Source: a bacterium (GTDB lineage: Bacteria > Myxococcota_A > Bradymonadia > UBA7976 > UBA1532). From it: a stretch of DNA of 64,000 nucleotides. The notes beneath the pieces were generated by a model that was given only the letters and a program-made list of their open reading frames with translations, ran no database searches and had not been told where the DNA came from. The position numbers and the translations under genes are program-made. The stretch is taken from contig JAUHXC010000023.1 of the NCBI GenBank assembly GCA_030427205.1, forward strand, positions 98,060 to 162,059, read 5' to 3'. Shown here in pieces: positions 6,844 to 15,168 of the stretch; the stretch's first letter is position 1; each line of letters begins with the position of its first letter.

Positions 6844-9210
6844 TTGGGGAGAGCCGGCGTCACCAGCGTCATCGGCGCCATCATCGCGCTCGCGCTGCTC
6901 CTGCCCGCGGCGGCGACCCCCGCCGACGGGGCATCCCGCGCGCCCGCGCCCGCCGCGCAGCGCTACTTCGCCTCGATCGCGGTCGACCGCTACAGCCCCG
7001 AGAGCGGCGCGCGCCCGCTGAAAGGCGCCGTCGGCGACGCCAAGGCCCTCGCCGCGGCGTTCGAGAGCCGGCTCGCCTTCGCCACCCGGGCCGACGGCGA
7101 GTCGCTGAGCCGGCACGACGCGCAGGCGACCGCGGCCGGCATCAAAGCGCTCACGAAGCGCGGCGGGCCCCTCGACCAGCTCCCGGACGACGCGCTGCTG
7201 GTGGTCTACGTGGCGCTGCACGGCCAGAGCCGGGCCTGCGGCGCCGACGAAGAGGGCGTCCGCCACGGCGTCTGCGGCGCCGTGCTCCCGCACGACAGGC
7301 CGTGGGACGACGCGCTCGACATCGAGTGGCTGCTGCGCCGCCTGAACGGGCTGAGCGTGCGCCACGTGCTGCTGCTGCTCGACACCTGCGACAGCGGCAT
7401 GGCCCTCGGCGCCTTGCAGCTCGAGCGCGTGCGCTACACCGCGCTGAAGCACCCGTCGGCGACCCGCAAGAGCCGCAAGGTCATCACCGCCGCGGCCCTC
7501 GAAGAGCCCGCCGACGACGGCGACGCCGCGCAGGGCCGCCGCGGGCGCTTCGCCGAGACGCTGCTCGCCGGCCTGAGCGGAGAGGCCGACCTCTTCCCCG
7601 ACGGCAACCTGCTCTTCGTCGAGCTGGCGATCTACCTGCAGACCGAGGTCGCCCGGCGCAGCCTCGCCGATGACAAGGCGCGGCGGCAGCAGCCCGAGTT
7701 CGGCGGCTTCCTCTCGGATGGGCACGGCACCCCCTCGCTCGGCGCGCTCACGCCGGTGGAGAGCGCCGCCGAGGGGGACGCCGACGGGCTGCTCGACGCC
7801 GCGAAGCAGCACCTCGCCGACAACGAGCCGCATCGGGCGCAGGGGGTGCTCGCGCGCTACCTGCTCGCCCTGCGCCATCGGGCCCGGACGCCGCAGCGGA
7901 TCGTCGGTGAGGCGCGCGCGCTGGCCGCCCGGGGCGAGCACGCCGCGGCCATGGCGAAGCTGGATGCGCTGCGCCGCGTGGCGCCGCTGCCCCGGGCGCA
8001 GGAGGCGGCGATCGGGCAGTATCAGGCGCGGCTGGCCCAGGCAGCGGGCGATCTCGCCGAGGCCGAGCGGCGCGCGGACGCGGCCCGGCAGGCGGCGCTC
8101 GACGCGGGCAGTGGCCTGGACGCGCGTGGACAGGGCGCGCTCGTCGACGCGATGGGGGCCGTGGCGACCGCCGCCGGCGCGGAGCGGGCCGCCGCGGCGC
8201 TCGCCGAGGCCGCGCTGCCGCTGGTGGGCCCGGAGAGCCGGCGCGCGGTGGCGGGCGACGGGGCGGAGGCGCTCGACGCGGTCGGCGAGGTCGAGCGGGC
8301 CAAGGCGCTGCGTGAAGCCGAGGGGGCGCGGCCGGCGCCGCCCGACGCCGCGGAGGCGACGCGGTTCAGGCCAGCGCTGGTGTCGATCGCGCCGGGCGAG
8401 TTCACCATGGGCAGCCCAGAGGATGAGGTGGGGCGGGATTCCGACGAACGGGCGCACCGGGTGACGCTGACCCGGGGCTTCCTGATGGCCGAGACCGAGG
8501 TGACCCAGGCGCAGTACACGGCGCTGATGGGCGAGAACCCGGCGTGGTTTCAGGGCGCGCCGGCCGACGGCGCGCGCCCGGTGGAGCAGGTGAGCTGGCT
8601 CGACGCGGTGCGCTACTGCAACGCGCTGTCGGCGGCCGAAGGGTTGCAGCCGGCGTACGCCATTGAGGGCGCGGCGGTGACCTGGAGGCGTGAGGCCGAC
8701 GGCTACCGGCTGCCGACCGAAGCGGAGTGGGAGTTCGCGGCGCGGGCCGGCACAGCGACCGCGACCTATGCGGGTGACCTGGACCTCCGCGGGGGGCACG
8801 ATGCCCCGGTGCTTGACGGCATGGCCTGGTATGGCGGCAACAGCGGCTCGGACCACCGGCGGGCGTTCAACTCGTCGGCCTGGCCGGAGAAGCAATACGA
8901 CCACGCGCGCGCGTCGACCCACCCGGTGAAGGGCAAGCGGCCCAACGCCTGGGGCCTGTACGACATGCTGGGCAACGTCTGGGAGTGGACCTGGGACCGC
9001 TACGCCATTTATCCGCCGAGCCGCGACGGCGCCCCCCAGGCCGACCCCGCCGGCCCCGCCGACGGCGTGGTCCGGGTGTTTCGTGGCGGCTCGTTCGTCG
9101 AGAGGGCGCGCAACGCCCGGGCGGCGGATCGCTGGCTGAGGCGCCCCGTCAACCGGGACCACGACATCGGCTTCCGCCCCGTCCGCGCCCCCCGAGCACC
9201 TGGACCGTAG
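6844..9210 (+). CDS. Exported caspase-like (C14) / formylglycine-enzyme-like fusion protein
   Basis: I place the start at the TTG at 6844, which has GGGAGG six bases upstream and begins a clean signal peptide (hydrophobic at about 7-23). The ATG at 6778 overlaps the divergent gene's start and lacks a ribosome binding site. The 788-residue product has a peptidase C14 domain at about 40-290 with catalytic His126 (V-A-L-H-G) and Cys182 (L-D-T-C-D-S-G), an Ala-rich helical/TPR-like middle (about 310-500), and a formylglycine-generating-enzyme-fold domain at about 508-785 (M-A-E-T-E-V-T-Q, L-P-T-E-A-E-W-E, G-N-V-W-E-W, G-F-R-P-V). The C-terminal domain lacks the cysteine pair that FGE uses for catalysis, so it is probably a binding or regulatory module. 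Confidence 0.88.
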   Translation: MGRAGVTSVIGAIIALALLLPAAATPADGASRAPAPAAQRYFASIAVDRYSPESGARPLKGAVGDAKALAAAFESRLAFATRADGESLSRHDAQATAAGIKALTKRGGPLDQLPDDALLVVYVALHGQSRACGADEEGVRHGVCGAVLPHDRPWDDALDIEWLLRRLNGLSVRHVLLLLDTCDSGMALGALQLERVRYTALKHPSATRKSRKVITAAALEEPADDGDAAQGRRGRFAETLLAGLSGEADLFPDGNLLFVELAIYLQTEVARRSLADDKARRQQPEFGGFLSDGHGTPSLGALTPVESAAEGDADGLLDAAKQHLADNEPHRAQGVLARYLLALRHRARTPQRIVGEARALAARGEHAAAMAKLDALRRVAPLPRAQEAAIGQYQARLAQAAGDLAEAERRADAARQAALDAGSGLDARGQGALVDAMGAVATAAGAERAAAALAEAALPLVGPESRRAVAGDGAEALDAVGEVERAKALREAEGARPAPPDAAEATRFRPALVSIAPGEFTMGSPEDEVGRDSDERAHRVTLTRGFLMAETEVTQAQYTALMGENPAWFQGAPADGARPVEQVSWLDAVRYCNALSAAEGLQPAYAIEGAAVTWRREADGYRLPTEAEWEFAARAGTATATYAGDLDLRGGHDAPVLDGMAWYGGNSGSDHRRAFNSSAWPEKQYDHARASTHPVKGKRPNAWGLYDMLGNVWEWTWDRYAIYPPSRDGAPQADPAGPADGVVRVFRGGSFVERARNARAADRWLRRPVNRDHDIGFRPVRAPRAPGP

Positions 9211-9211
9211 G

Positions 9212-9225
9212 TCTATGATCATAGA
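9212..9225. repeat. 14-bp AT-rich perfect palindrome after the stop codon
   Basis: TCTATGATCATAGA begins two bases after the TAG of the caspase-fusion gene, and flanking ACCG/CGGT extends the symmetry with a few unpaired bases. AT-rich palindromes are rare in this window, so it may be an operator or processing site. No T-tract follows, so it is not a standard intrinsic terminator. Confidence 0.5.
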
Positions 9226-9423
9226 TGCGGTAGACAGTCGGCCGACCGTGCCGGCGATATACGCGAACCGGCCGCATCGGCCGCGCATGCCGCCACAGCC
9301 CGGCCGACGCCTGCCAGCTTCGGCCGGGCTCTGCCAACCCCGGCCACCGAATCACCGCCGCGACGGGCCCACCGCCTGTGACCGGCTACAGTCATGCCCC
9401 TCCGCGGCCATAGGAGACCGCCG

Positions 9424-9573
9424 GTGACCCGATCCCGCATCGCCCCTGCCTTCGCCGCCTTGCCCTGCAGCGGCGCCCCCGGGCCGCCCACGGCCACGCT
9501 GCCGCCGCCCGCCGACATCATCCCGGCCTGTATCGCCACGATCGCCACCGACGAGCGCTGCGGCTCCGGGTGA
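9424..9573 (+). CDS. Possible 49-residue small protein
   Basis: A GTG at 9424 has AGGAGA six bases upstream, and the frame stays open for 49 codons to a TGA at 9571-9573. The product is Pro/Ala-rich with three cysteines (residues 15, 35 and 46 approximately). Its N-terminal part looks like a degenerate lipoprotein signal, in that it has a Cys in A-L-P-C-S-G but no adequate hydrophobic core. It could be a small secreted peptide or the remnant of a lipoprotein gene. Confidence 0.25.
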   Translation: MTRSRIAPAFAALPCSGAPGPPTATLPPPADIIPACIATIATDERCGSG

Positions 9574-9727
9574 GCTGAACCATGCGCCGAACGACCCGAA
9601 CGACCGGGTCAAGCGCCAGGGAGCAAGGCCCTCGAAGAGTTGCAGCCGGCGCCCTGAAGCCGGCGCCCTGAAGCCGACGCCCGGAGGCCATCAGCTCGAT
9701 GAGATCCCGGGGCCCGTCATCGCGGGC

Positions 9728-12700
9728 TCACAACGGCGTCAACTCGACCGAGACGACGGTGCGATCAGAGGCGGTCTGCCAGCCGTCCACCACGATGGCG
9801 TAGGTGCCCGCGGGCAGGTCGGCCACGGTGAGCCGGGCTTCGTCGAGCGGCCAATGACCGCGGGCGCACTGGATCTCGCTGGTCGCGCCCGGCACGTGGC
9901 AGTCGCAGCGCAGCGACAGCACCGGCGAGAACGTGCTGTGCTCGGTGGCGAGCTCGAGCCGGGACGGGGTGTCGACCACGAGTTGCACGACCCGGGCCCA
10001 CGACGTCGTATCCCACGCCGGGGCATACCTGCAGCGGCTGGTCAGGCGTGGCTGCTCGACGGCGTCGGGCCCCAGCGCGATACGCCCGCTGCCGGCCAGC
10101 GCTCCTCGGGCCGAGGCGCCGCAGACCAGGCCCTCCGCGTCGTCGCCGCGAGCCTGACACTGGCGGTCGGCCGGCCAGTCGGTCGAGCCGTCTCCATCGC
10201 CGTCGAGTCCGTCGCCGCAGGCGGGCGCCGTCGGCCCGTCCGCCTCGCCGGTGTCGCCGTCGTGGGCGCAGCCGGGATCGGCCCGATCGACGAGCCCGTC
10301 GCCATCGTTGTCGAGGCCGTCGCTGCACCGGGCCCGACGCCGCTCGACGATGAACGGCAGCGACGACTCGAACGCCGAGCGCCACTCGACGATGACCCAA
10401 TAGCGGCCGCTCTCCGGCGCGACCCAGGCCGACTCGCCGAGCTGCGTCAGGTCGACGGCGTCGCCTCCGGCGCAGGTGCGCGCGACGATCGGCCGGTTGC
10501 CGCCGAGGATGCGGGTGGCCCGCACGATCCGATCGCCGGCGACGAGCGCCAATTCGAAGGCGGTCTGCGCGGTCGGGCCCGGGTCGAACTGATTGGGCAG
10601 CAGCAGCGGCAAGGGCGCCGAACGCGGGATCTCGACGCCGTCGAACAGCTCCAGCTCGGCGAGGGCGTGCACGAAGGGGCGCCCGCCGCAGCCGGCTTCC
10701 GCCCGCGCGCCGAAGCCGGTGCACTGCGGATCGGCCGGCCAGTCGATCCGGCCGTCGCCGTCGTCGTCGAGGCCGTTGCCGCACTCGCCGGCGCCGTCGC
10801 CTTCCTCGGGATCGAGCGGATCGGCGCAGCCCTCGTCCGCCAGATCCGCCCGGCCGTCGCCGTCGTTGTCGAGGCCATCGCTGCACTCGGCCCGCGGCTC
10901 GAGATCGACCCGGACGCTCGAGTCGACCCGGGCCAGCTCGATGAACAACCACCGCTCGCCCGCCGAGAGCCGCATCTCGTTGCGCAGGACGTCGGGCGCG
11001 TGCGCGCACAGCACCTCCGAGGCGGGGTCGGCACAGTCGGTGCGCAGATGGACCGCCTCGACCTCGGCGCCCCAGACCCGGACCCAGGCCGACCGTGACA
11101 GGTGCAGCGGCACCGCGATCTCGACCGTCTCGCGCCCCTCGGGCTGGCAGCTGCCCCGGGCCTCGTCGCCCGGGTCGGCCGGCACGCCGATCCACCCCCC
11201 CGAGGCGTCGACCACATCGGCGATGGGCCCGCCGACGCAGTCCACGGGCGCCTCGTACGGATCGCCGCGGGTGAGGCAGTCGACATCGGCCGGCCAGTCG
11301 GTCGCGCCGTCGCCGTCGTCGTCGACGCCGTTGTCGCACGCGGGCGGCGCGCCGTGCCACAGCGGCGCCTCCCCGACATCGGCCCGCGACGCACAGTCGG
11401 GATCGGCCGCGTCGGCGAGGCCGTCGCCGTCGTCGTCGAGCCCGTTGCCGCACGCGCTGTCGTCGGCGTATCGACCCACGTCGACCATGGCGTCGAAGAC
11501 CTCGACCCGCAGGGTCTCGGGCCTCTCGACGGCCTGGCCGAAGCGGCTGGGGGTGACGTGCCAGGTCTCGATCCCCGGGGCGTCGGCGTGCGGGCGGCGC
11601 CCGCTCCGCTCCAGGCAGACCAGCGCGCCGCGGGCGTCGCATCCGGGCGCGACACCGAGATCAGCGGTGACTTCGAAGCCGTTGGGGCTGACGAGGCGTA
11701 CGCCGGGCCGCCGCCCCGGCGCCGAGGCCACCCGCAAGACCCGGACGGGCGTATCGGCGCACGCCGAATCGGGCAGCTCGGGCAGATCGAACAAGCCGAG
11801 GGTATCGCCGATGCCGAGCAGCGGGATGCCGTCGTCGGGGCACGCGCTCTCGGCGATGGCGCCCGCCGCCGCGCAGTCGGGGTCGTCGGGCCAGTCGAGC
11901 GCGCCGTCGCCGTCGCCGTCCACCCGATCGGCGCACTGCGGCGGCGTCGGCGGGTCGTGCTCGACGTCGTCGTCGGCGTCGCGGCAGCCCGGATCGGCGG
12001 CGTCGACCGCGCCGTCTTCGTCGTTGTCCCGGCCGTCGGCGCAGGCGGCGACGAACGGCGCGTCGAAGCGCCACTCGATGCGCCGGGGCGGCGCCATCGG
12101 CCCCAGGTCGTCGACGGCGGGGTGAACGTCCGGTCCATGCACGAACACCCGGACGGGGCCGGCGGGCAGCTGCGGCACGACCAGCGCGGGCCCCTCGCTG
12201 CACGCCAGGGTCGCCGCCGGGTCGTCGCAGTCGGTGCTGACCGCCAGCCGGGTCGAGTCCAGCGGTGGACCCGCGAGATCGTCGCTGTAGTCCTGTACGA
12301 CCAGCAAGCGCAGGCTGCTCGGGCGCGCCCGCTCGAACGCCAGCACCGCCGCCGATCCCTCGGGCGCGCTGCAGCCCGGGTGACGGGTGCCGCTGCGCTC
12401 GCCGCCGACCGGCAGGACGATCACGCCGCTGTCGCCATCCAGCGGGACGACGGGGCCCGCCGCGCAGGCGAGCGCCTCGGTCCGGCCGCCGCGAGACGGA
12501 CACTCGGGATCGTCGGGCCAGTCGGTCAGGCCGTCGCCGTCGTCATCGAGCCCGTTGCTGCAGGCGGTCGGGGACGGGTCGTCGGCCTCGTCCCGGTCGC
12601 CGGCGATGAAGCAACCCGGGTCTTCGGGCCAGTCGATCAGGCCGTCTCCGTCGTCATCGGCGGCGTTGTTGCAGGCCGCGGCGACCCGCGGCGGCCAGGT

Positions 12701-12925
12701 GTCGATGACACCCACGACGACCCGGCCGTTGGGGCCGGCGTCGTCGCGCTGCGCGGCGACGCACGCGTCGAACGGCAGGGGCGGCCCGACATCGAGCGGA
12801 TCGGCGAGCGGCCCGAGGTCGGGCGGCGGCGGCTCGGGCGCGGTGATGGGTGGCGCCGGGTCGCACCCCAGGAGCAGAGCGAGGAGGATCGCAGACGAAC
12901 GCTTCGCATGGGTCGCCGCTGGCAT
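9728..12925 (-). CDS. Large lipoprotein with ten calcium-type C-DDDGDG-C motifs
   Basis: This 1065-residue protein begins with a type II signal peptide ending in the lipobox L-L-G-C (Cys near residue 20), so it is a predicted surface or outer-membrane lipoprotein. Ten copies of a motif of the form C-x-N/D-G-x-D-D-D-G-D-G-x-x-D-W/x-P-x-D-P-x-C are spread along it. The acidic loop resembles EF-hand/TSP3 calcium-binding loops and is flanked by a cysteine pair. Copies occur in tandem pairs separated by beta-rich domains of about 80-120 residues that resemble pre-peptidase C-terminal (PPC) modules. It is probably a structural or adhesive envelope protein stabilised by Ca2+. The start codon sits inside a 21-bp palindrome. 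It lies downstream of the que operon on the same strand. Confidence 0.8.
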   Translation of the reverse strand: MPAATHAKRSSAILLALLLGCDPAPPITAPEPPPPDLGPLADPLDVGPPLPFDACVAAQRDDAGPNGRVVVGVIDTWPPRVAAACNNAADDDGDGLIDWPEDPGCFIAGDRDEADDPSPTACSNGLDDDGDGLTDWPDDPECPSRGGRTEALACAAGPVVPLDGDSGVIVLPVGGERSGTRHPGCSAPEGSAAVLAFERARPSSLRLLVVQDYSDDLAGPPLDSTRLAVSTDCDDPAATLACSEGPALVVPQLPAGPVRVFVHGPDVHPAVDDLGPMAPPRRIEWRFDAPFVAACADGRDNDEDGAVDAADPGCRDADDDVEHDPPTPPQCADRVDGDGDGALDWPDDPDCAAAGAIAESACPDDGIPLLGIGDTLGLFDLPELPDSACADTPVRVLRVASAPGRRPGVRLVSPNGFEVTADLGVAPGCDARGALVCLERSGRRPHADAPGIETWHVTPSRFGQAVERPETLRVEVFDAMVDVGRYADDSACGNGLDDDGDGLADAADPDCASRADVGEAPLWHGAPPACDNGVDDDGDGATDWPADVDCLTRGDPYEAPVDCVGGPIADVVDASGGWIGVPADPGDEARGSCQPEGRETVEIAVPLHLSRSAWVRVWGAEVEAVHLRTDCADPASEVLCAHAPDVLRNEMRLSAGERWLFIELARVDSSVRVDLEPRAECSDGLDNDGDGRADLADEGCADPLDPEEGDGAGECGNGLDDDGDGRIDWPADPQCTGFGARAEAGCGGRPFVHALAELELFDGVEIPRSAPLPLLLPNQFDPGPTAQTAFELALVAGDRIVRATRILGGNRPIVARTCAGGDAVDLTQLGESAWVAPESGRYWVIVEWRSAFESSLPFIVERRRARCSDGLDNDGDGLVDRADPGCAHDGDTGEADGPTAPACGDGLDGDGDGSTDWPADRQCQARGDDAEGLVCGASARGALAGSGRIALGPDAVEQPRLTSRCRYAPAWDTTSWARVVQLVVDTPSRLELATEHSTFSPVLSLRCDCHVPGATSEIQCARGHWPLDEARLTVADLPAGTYAIVVDGWQTASDRTVVSVELTPL

Positions 12926-12940
12926 GATGGCATCATGCCA
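12920..12940. repeat. 21-bp perfect inverted repeat over a start codon
   Basis: The arms TGGCATGATG and CATCATGCCA (12920-12929 and 12931-12940) are exact reverse complements around one G. The start codon of the large lipoprotein gene (12923-12925, minus strand) lies inside the left arm. In the transcript it would form a hairpin covering the initiation codon, and in DNA it could be an operator. No clear Shine-Dalgarno sequence is visible just upstream. Confidence 0.65.
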
Positions 12941-12977
12941 TCCGGCGTCGACGATGTCAGCATCCCATGCTCGCCTC

Positions 12978-13694
12978 CTAGCCGATGGGATCGAACGGCG
13001 CGACGAAGTCGGGGTGCTCGGCGAGGAAGACAGCCAGGCCTTCGTTGCGCAGCGCGCAGGCCGGGCAGCGGCGGCAGCCTTCGAGCGGGACGCCCTCGTA
13101 GCAGGTCACCGTCGCTTCGAGCAGGAACGGCAGGCAGCCGAGCGCGAGGCCGAACGCCATGGTCTCGGCCTTGGTCATGTGCACCAGCGGGGTGCGGATC
13201 TCGAAGGCCGCGTCGCCGAGGTCGAGCCGCAGGATGTCCTGCATCAGATCGACATAGCGCCGGGTGCAGTCGCGATAGCCCGAGTTGGCGGCCTCGACGC
13301 CGATCACGCCGACGTAGAGAATGCGCGCGCCGATCTGCTCGGCCAGGATGGCGCCGAGCCGCATCATCAGCCCGTTGCGGCCGGTGACGAGGGTGTTCGG
13401 CGCCTCGCCCGGCCGCTGCTCGATCGCCATGCCGGCGTCCATCAGCGCGTTGCGGGTCAGCGCGGCGTAGAACTGCAGCGCGATGACATGGCGCCGCACG
13501 CCGAAGTGGGCGGCGATGCGCTCGGCCCGCGCCAGCTCGTCGCCGTGGCGCTGGCCATAGTCGAAGCCCAGGGAGAGGACCCGCGCGGCCCCGTGGCGCT
13601 CGACGGCGTGCGCCAGGCAGAGGCTCGAGTCCATGCCGCCGGAGTGCAGGACGATGGCCTCGACGTCGGTCAGGGTGCGCACGTCCGGCGTCAT
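12978..13694 (-). CDS. Second QueC-like 7-cyano-7-deazaguanine synthase
   Basis: This 238-residue protein belongs to the QueC family, the ATP-dependent ligases that turn 7-carboxy-7-deazaguanine into preQ0 using ammonia. It has the PP-loop S-G-G-M-D-S-S near residue 17, F-D-Y-G-Q-R-H, and a complete zinc site (C-Y-E-G-V-P-L-E-G-C-R-R-C-P-A-C). It differs from the other QueC of this operon in the substrate region: V-T-G-R-N-G instead of P-G-R-N-I, and N-S-G-Y-R-D-C instead of E-G-Y-P-D-C. Its ATG overlaps the stop of queE in an ATGA arrangement, so the two are translationally coupled. It may be a redundant enzyme or may make a different 7-deazaguanine derivative. Confidence 0.88.
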   Translation of the reverse strand: MTPDVRTLTDVEAIVLHSGGMDSSLCLAHAVERHGAARVLSLGFDYGQRHGDELARAERIAAHFGVRRHVIALQFYAALTRNALMDAGMAIEQRPGEAPNTLVTGRNGLMMRLGAILAEQIGARILYVGVIGVEAANSGYRDCTRRYVDLMQDILRLDLGDAAFEIRTPLVHMTKAETMAFGLALGCLPFLLEATVTCYEGVPLEGCRRCPACALRNEGLAVFLAEHPDFVAPFDPIG

Positions 13695-14383
13695 CGCAGG
13701 TCGGCGAGCTTGTGCAGCTGCACGGTCATCGTATAGCCGAAGCGCAGCGCGACCGCCGCCGTGGCGAGCGTATTCTCGCGGTTGGCCCGCGGGTCCTGAT
13801 CGTCCCGGGGCATCACGTAGACCTTCGCGCCCGCGGGCGGTCGCGCGATGCGGGTGGCTTTGCCCCGCGCCTGGGTCGAGCGGGTGGGCAGGCCGTCGTC
13901 GTCGGCGACCTCGTTCGCGGCGATGACGTACTTGTAGGCGTCGATGCGCGGCGCCAGCTCGACGTTGAGCCGGCCGGTCTTGGGGCTGCAGACGATGGTC
14001 AGCCGGGGGTCGTCGGGCAGGTCGAGCCACAGCGTGCCGGCGGTCTCGATCTGCACCCGCAGGCCCCGACCGAGCAGGGCGCCCACGAGGGGTCGGATGT
14101 CCTGGCGCAGCGGCTCGCCGCCGGTCAGCACCACCAGATCGCAGGTCGGCGTCAGGTGCGTATCGACGCGGTCGAGCAGCGCTTCGAGCGAGGGCGTCCA
14201 GTCGGAGGACTCGAACTCGGTATCGCACCAGAAGCAGCGCAGGTTGCAGCCCGCGAGCCGCACGAAGACCGCCGGCTGGCCGCTGAAAGGCCCCTCGCCC
14301 TGCAGGGTGTAGAAGACCTCCTGAACCCACAGGCTGCCGTCTTCGCTGAACTGCTGGCGGCGAACGGGGTTTTGACCAAACAC
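13691..14383 (-). CDS. queE: 7-carboxy-7-deazaguanine synthase QueE
   Basis: This radical-SAM enzyme converts 6-carboxytetrahydropterin to 7-carboxy-7-deazaguanine. The 230-residue protein has the family hallmarks: an N-terminal E-V-F-Y-T-L-Q-G-E-G-P-F-S-G, the [4Fe-4S] motif C-N-L-R-C-F-W-C (CX3CX2C), and L-T-G-G-E-P. I use the GTG at 14383, because conserved sequence starts just after it and the upstream in-frame codons overlap the preceding queC in Arg/Ala-rich non-homologous sequence. It lies 49 bp downstream of queC, and its stop overlaps the start of the second QueC gene. Confidence 0.93.
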   Translation of the reverse strand: MFGQNPVRRQQFSEDGSLWVQEVFYTLQGEGPFSGQPAVFVRLAGCNLRCFWCDTEFESSDWTPSLEALLDRVDTHLTPTCDLVVLTGGEPLRQDIRPLVGALLGRGLRVQIETAGTLWLDLPDDPRLTIVCSPKTGRLNVELAPRIDAYKYVIAANEVADDDGLPTRSTQARGKATRIARPPAGAKVYVMPRDDQDPRANRENTLATAAVALRFGYTMTVQLHKLADLR

Positions 14384-14432
14384 GGCGGATCTCTTCGTGG
14401 TGAGGGGCGGCGCCAGACCGCGGCCGCCAGAG

Positions 14433-15125
14433 TCATGGGGTGCTCGCCGCGCGCGCGCGCTCGATGAGCGGGTCGTCGAGGCCGGCCTGCGCGAAGCCGC
14501 GGCTGCGCAGCAGGCAGGCATGGCATGTGCCGCACGGCGGAAACTGGCCGTTGTAGCAGGTATGGGACCACGCCAGAGCCGGCATGCAGCCGGGCAGGTC
14601 GCGGGCCATCAGCACGGTCTGCCGCTTGTCGATGTGCAGCAGCGGCGCCTCGATTCGAATGTCGCGGTCGAGGCCCAGGCCGAGGGCGGTCTGCATGCTG
14701 TCGAGAAACGCCGGGCGGCAGTCGGGGTAGCCCTCGAAGTCTTCTTGCGCGACGCCGATCACGAGGGTGTCGCAGCCGCTCACGTAGGCCCGATTTGCCG
14801 CGATGGTGAGGAAGAGGATGTTGCGCCCGGGCACGAACGTCGGCTCGAGCCCGCTCGGCAGCGCCTCGGCCGAGGCGTAGGCGCCCACGTCGACGGCGGC
14901 GTTGGTCAGCGGGCTCGAGCCGGCGAAGATGGCGCCCACGTCGACCACGTCGTGCTCGATGCCCGCCCGGCGGGCGATCTCGCCGGCGCACTCCAGCTCG
15001 ATGTCATGGCGCTGGCCGTAGTCGAAGCTCAGCGCGCGCACGCGCTCGAAGCGGCTCATGGCCCAGTACAGGCAGGTGGTGCTGTCTTGTCCGCCGGAGA
15101 ATATGACGAGCGCTCCCGTTGCCAT
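14433..15125 (-). CDS. queC: 7-cyano-7-deazaguanine synthase QueC
   Basis: This canonical 230-residue QueC catalyses ATP-dependent conversion of 7-carboxy-7-deazaguanine to preQ0 in the cytoplasm. Visible motifs are the PP-loop S-G-G-Q-D-S-T-T (10-17), F-D-Y-G-Q-R-H, F-V-P-G-R-N-I-L-F-L, E-G-Y-P-D-C-R and the zinc-binding C-Y-N-G-Q-F-P-P-C-G-T-C-H-A-C. An AAGGAG lies about 11 nt upstream of the ATG. It is the second gene of the operon, after queD and before queE. The downstream steps (QueF, Tgt, QueA and others) are not in the window, so whether preQ0 feeds queuosine or another product is unknown. Confidence 0.94.
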   Translation of the reverse strand: MATGALVIFSGGQDSTTCLYWAMSRFERVRALSFDYGQRHDIELECAGEIARRAGIEHDVVDVGAIFAGSSPLTNAAVDVGAYASAEALPSGLEPTFVPGRNILFLTIAANRAYVSGCDTLVIGVAQEDFEGYPDCRPAFLDSMQTALGLGLDRDIRIEAPLLHIDKRQTVLMARDLPGCMPALAWSHTCYNGQFPPCGTCHACLLRSRGFAQAGLDDPLIERARAASTP

Positions 15126-15168
15126 ATGACGTCTGGTCTCCTTCGGTCTGCGGTCTCAGAGGGCGCGC

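Larger units (their letters stand above)
9211..9727. other. 517-bp intergenic region, mostly non-coding
   Basis: Between the caspase-fusion gene and the end of the large minus-strand lipoprotein gene. It holds an AT-rich palindrome directly after the stop codon (9212-9225), a possible 49-codon GTG-started ORF (9424-9573), and a short direct repeat (about 9646-9680) in which GAAGCCGGCGCCCT-like sequence occurs two to three times. The stretch 9230-9400 is rich in GGCCG-type motifs without a clear period. No terminator with a T-tract is visible. Confidence 0.5.

Noticed and set aside
12978..13694. A Qat-type anti-phage system based on the QueC-like protein
   Set aside because: Qat systems also need an ATPase, QatB and a TatD-like nuclease. 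None is present, and the gene is coupled to queE in a biosynthetic operon.
12978..14330. A 450-codon open frame suggesting a QueE-QueC fusion
   Set aside because: Only the last 238 codons are QueC-like. The first part is the wrong frame of queE, and the real QueC start (ATG at 13694) overlaps the queE stop.
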